In this document: piece by piece, positions 63,889 to 64,000 of the stretch
Layout: the number at the start of each line of letters is the position of its first letter
How positions within the stretch are numbered: position 1 is the stretch's first letter
Assembly: GCA_016712715.1 (NCBI GenBank)
Contig: JADJQM010000002.1
Location: 186,001 to 250,000, forward strand
DNA length: 64,000 nt
Reading direction: 5' to 3'
DNA from: Rhodospirillaceae bacterium
GTDB lineage: Bacteria; Pseudomonadota; Alphaproteobacteria; Dongiales; Dongiaceae
The notes under the pieces: generated by a model
Told to the model about the DNA's origin: nothing
The model's database searches: none
Seen by the model: the letters and a program-made list of their open reading frames with translations, nothing else
Translations under genes and position numbers: made by a program

Positions 63889-64000
63889 TCAGGCTGTGAG
63901 GCGATAGGTCTCCTGGATCTCCCGTTCCGCCTTGGCCCAGGACCCCAATGCCGGGCGGAATTCAGGCCGGGCCAGCGGCAGCCAGGCGGCAAAGCCGCAT
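63889..64000 (-). CDS. C-terminal end of a phage-module protein (5' end outside window)
   Basis: An open minus-strand frame enters from the right edge and ends at the TGA at 63889-63891. The 36 visible residues include GFAAWLPLARPEFRPALGSW and AEREIQETYRLTA. Located 48 nt before the tail fibre start; too short to identify. Confidence 0.55.
   Translation of the reverse strand, partial: CGFAAWLPLARPEFRPALGSWAKAEREIQETYRLTA

Overview
The window comes from a GC-rich alphaproteobacterium, most like a Rhodospirillales-type lineage. This is inferred from gene content and order: ATP12-type F1 assembly chaperone, one bifunctional RelA/SpoT enzyme beside rpoZ, adk between secY and rpsM, fused CysNC, bactofilin with an M23 peptidase, and a family 5 uracil-DNA glycosylase. 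Most genes lie on the minus strand.

Layout. 1-2.2 kb: malic enzyme (cut by the window edge) and tRNA-Leu(GAG). 2.3-13.1 kb: lipB on plus, then minus-strand genes for propionyl-CoA carboxylase (pccB-pccA-acylphosphatase-SDR), ATP12, AsmA, a HAD phosphatase, an RluC/D pseudouridine synthase and a degenerate isochorismatase. 13.5-16.3 kb: rarA and a DegP-like protease. 16.3-35 kb: one continuous minus-strand str-S10-spc-alpha ribosomal super-cluster running from rpsL (right) to rplQ (left). It has a consensus promoter and a structured leader of about 255 nt before rpsL, an internal promoter before rpsM and a perfect terminator after rplQ. 35-37.7 kb: plus-strand island with a secreted caspase-FGE fusion protein and a small membrane protein. 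37.8-48.5 kb: minus-strand housekeeping block (parC, GNAT, FAD oxidoreductase, recO, era, rnc, lepB, acpS, rsh, rpoZ). 48.6-57.6 kb: folK, NYN protein plus UDG, dapA-smpB, a soluble lytic transglycosylase, threonine dehydratase, and an M23 peptidase-bactofilin pair. 57.9-60.6 kb: cysD-cysNC sulfate activation operon. 60.8-64 kb: phage tail-fibre and lysis-type genes, continuing past the right edge.

The main surprise is four frame-breaking lesions in genes that otherwise look normal. fusA and parC each lack about 120 nt of highly conserved coding sequence and change frame. Threonine dehydratase and the caspase-FGE gene each carry an apparent single-base shift. fusA and parC are normally essential, so either extra copies exist elsewhere or the assembly has local errors. 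Other notable items are a pair of about 140-nt REPIN-like elements between convergent genes, the structured rpsL leader, a long dyad upstream of the caspase gene, and an antisense-oriented terminator hairpin inside the spc operon.
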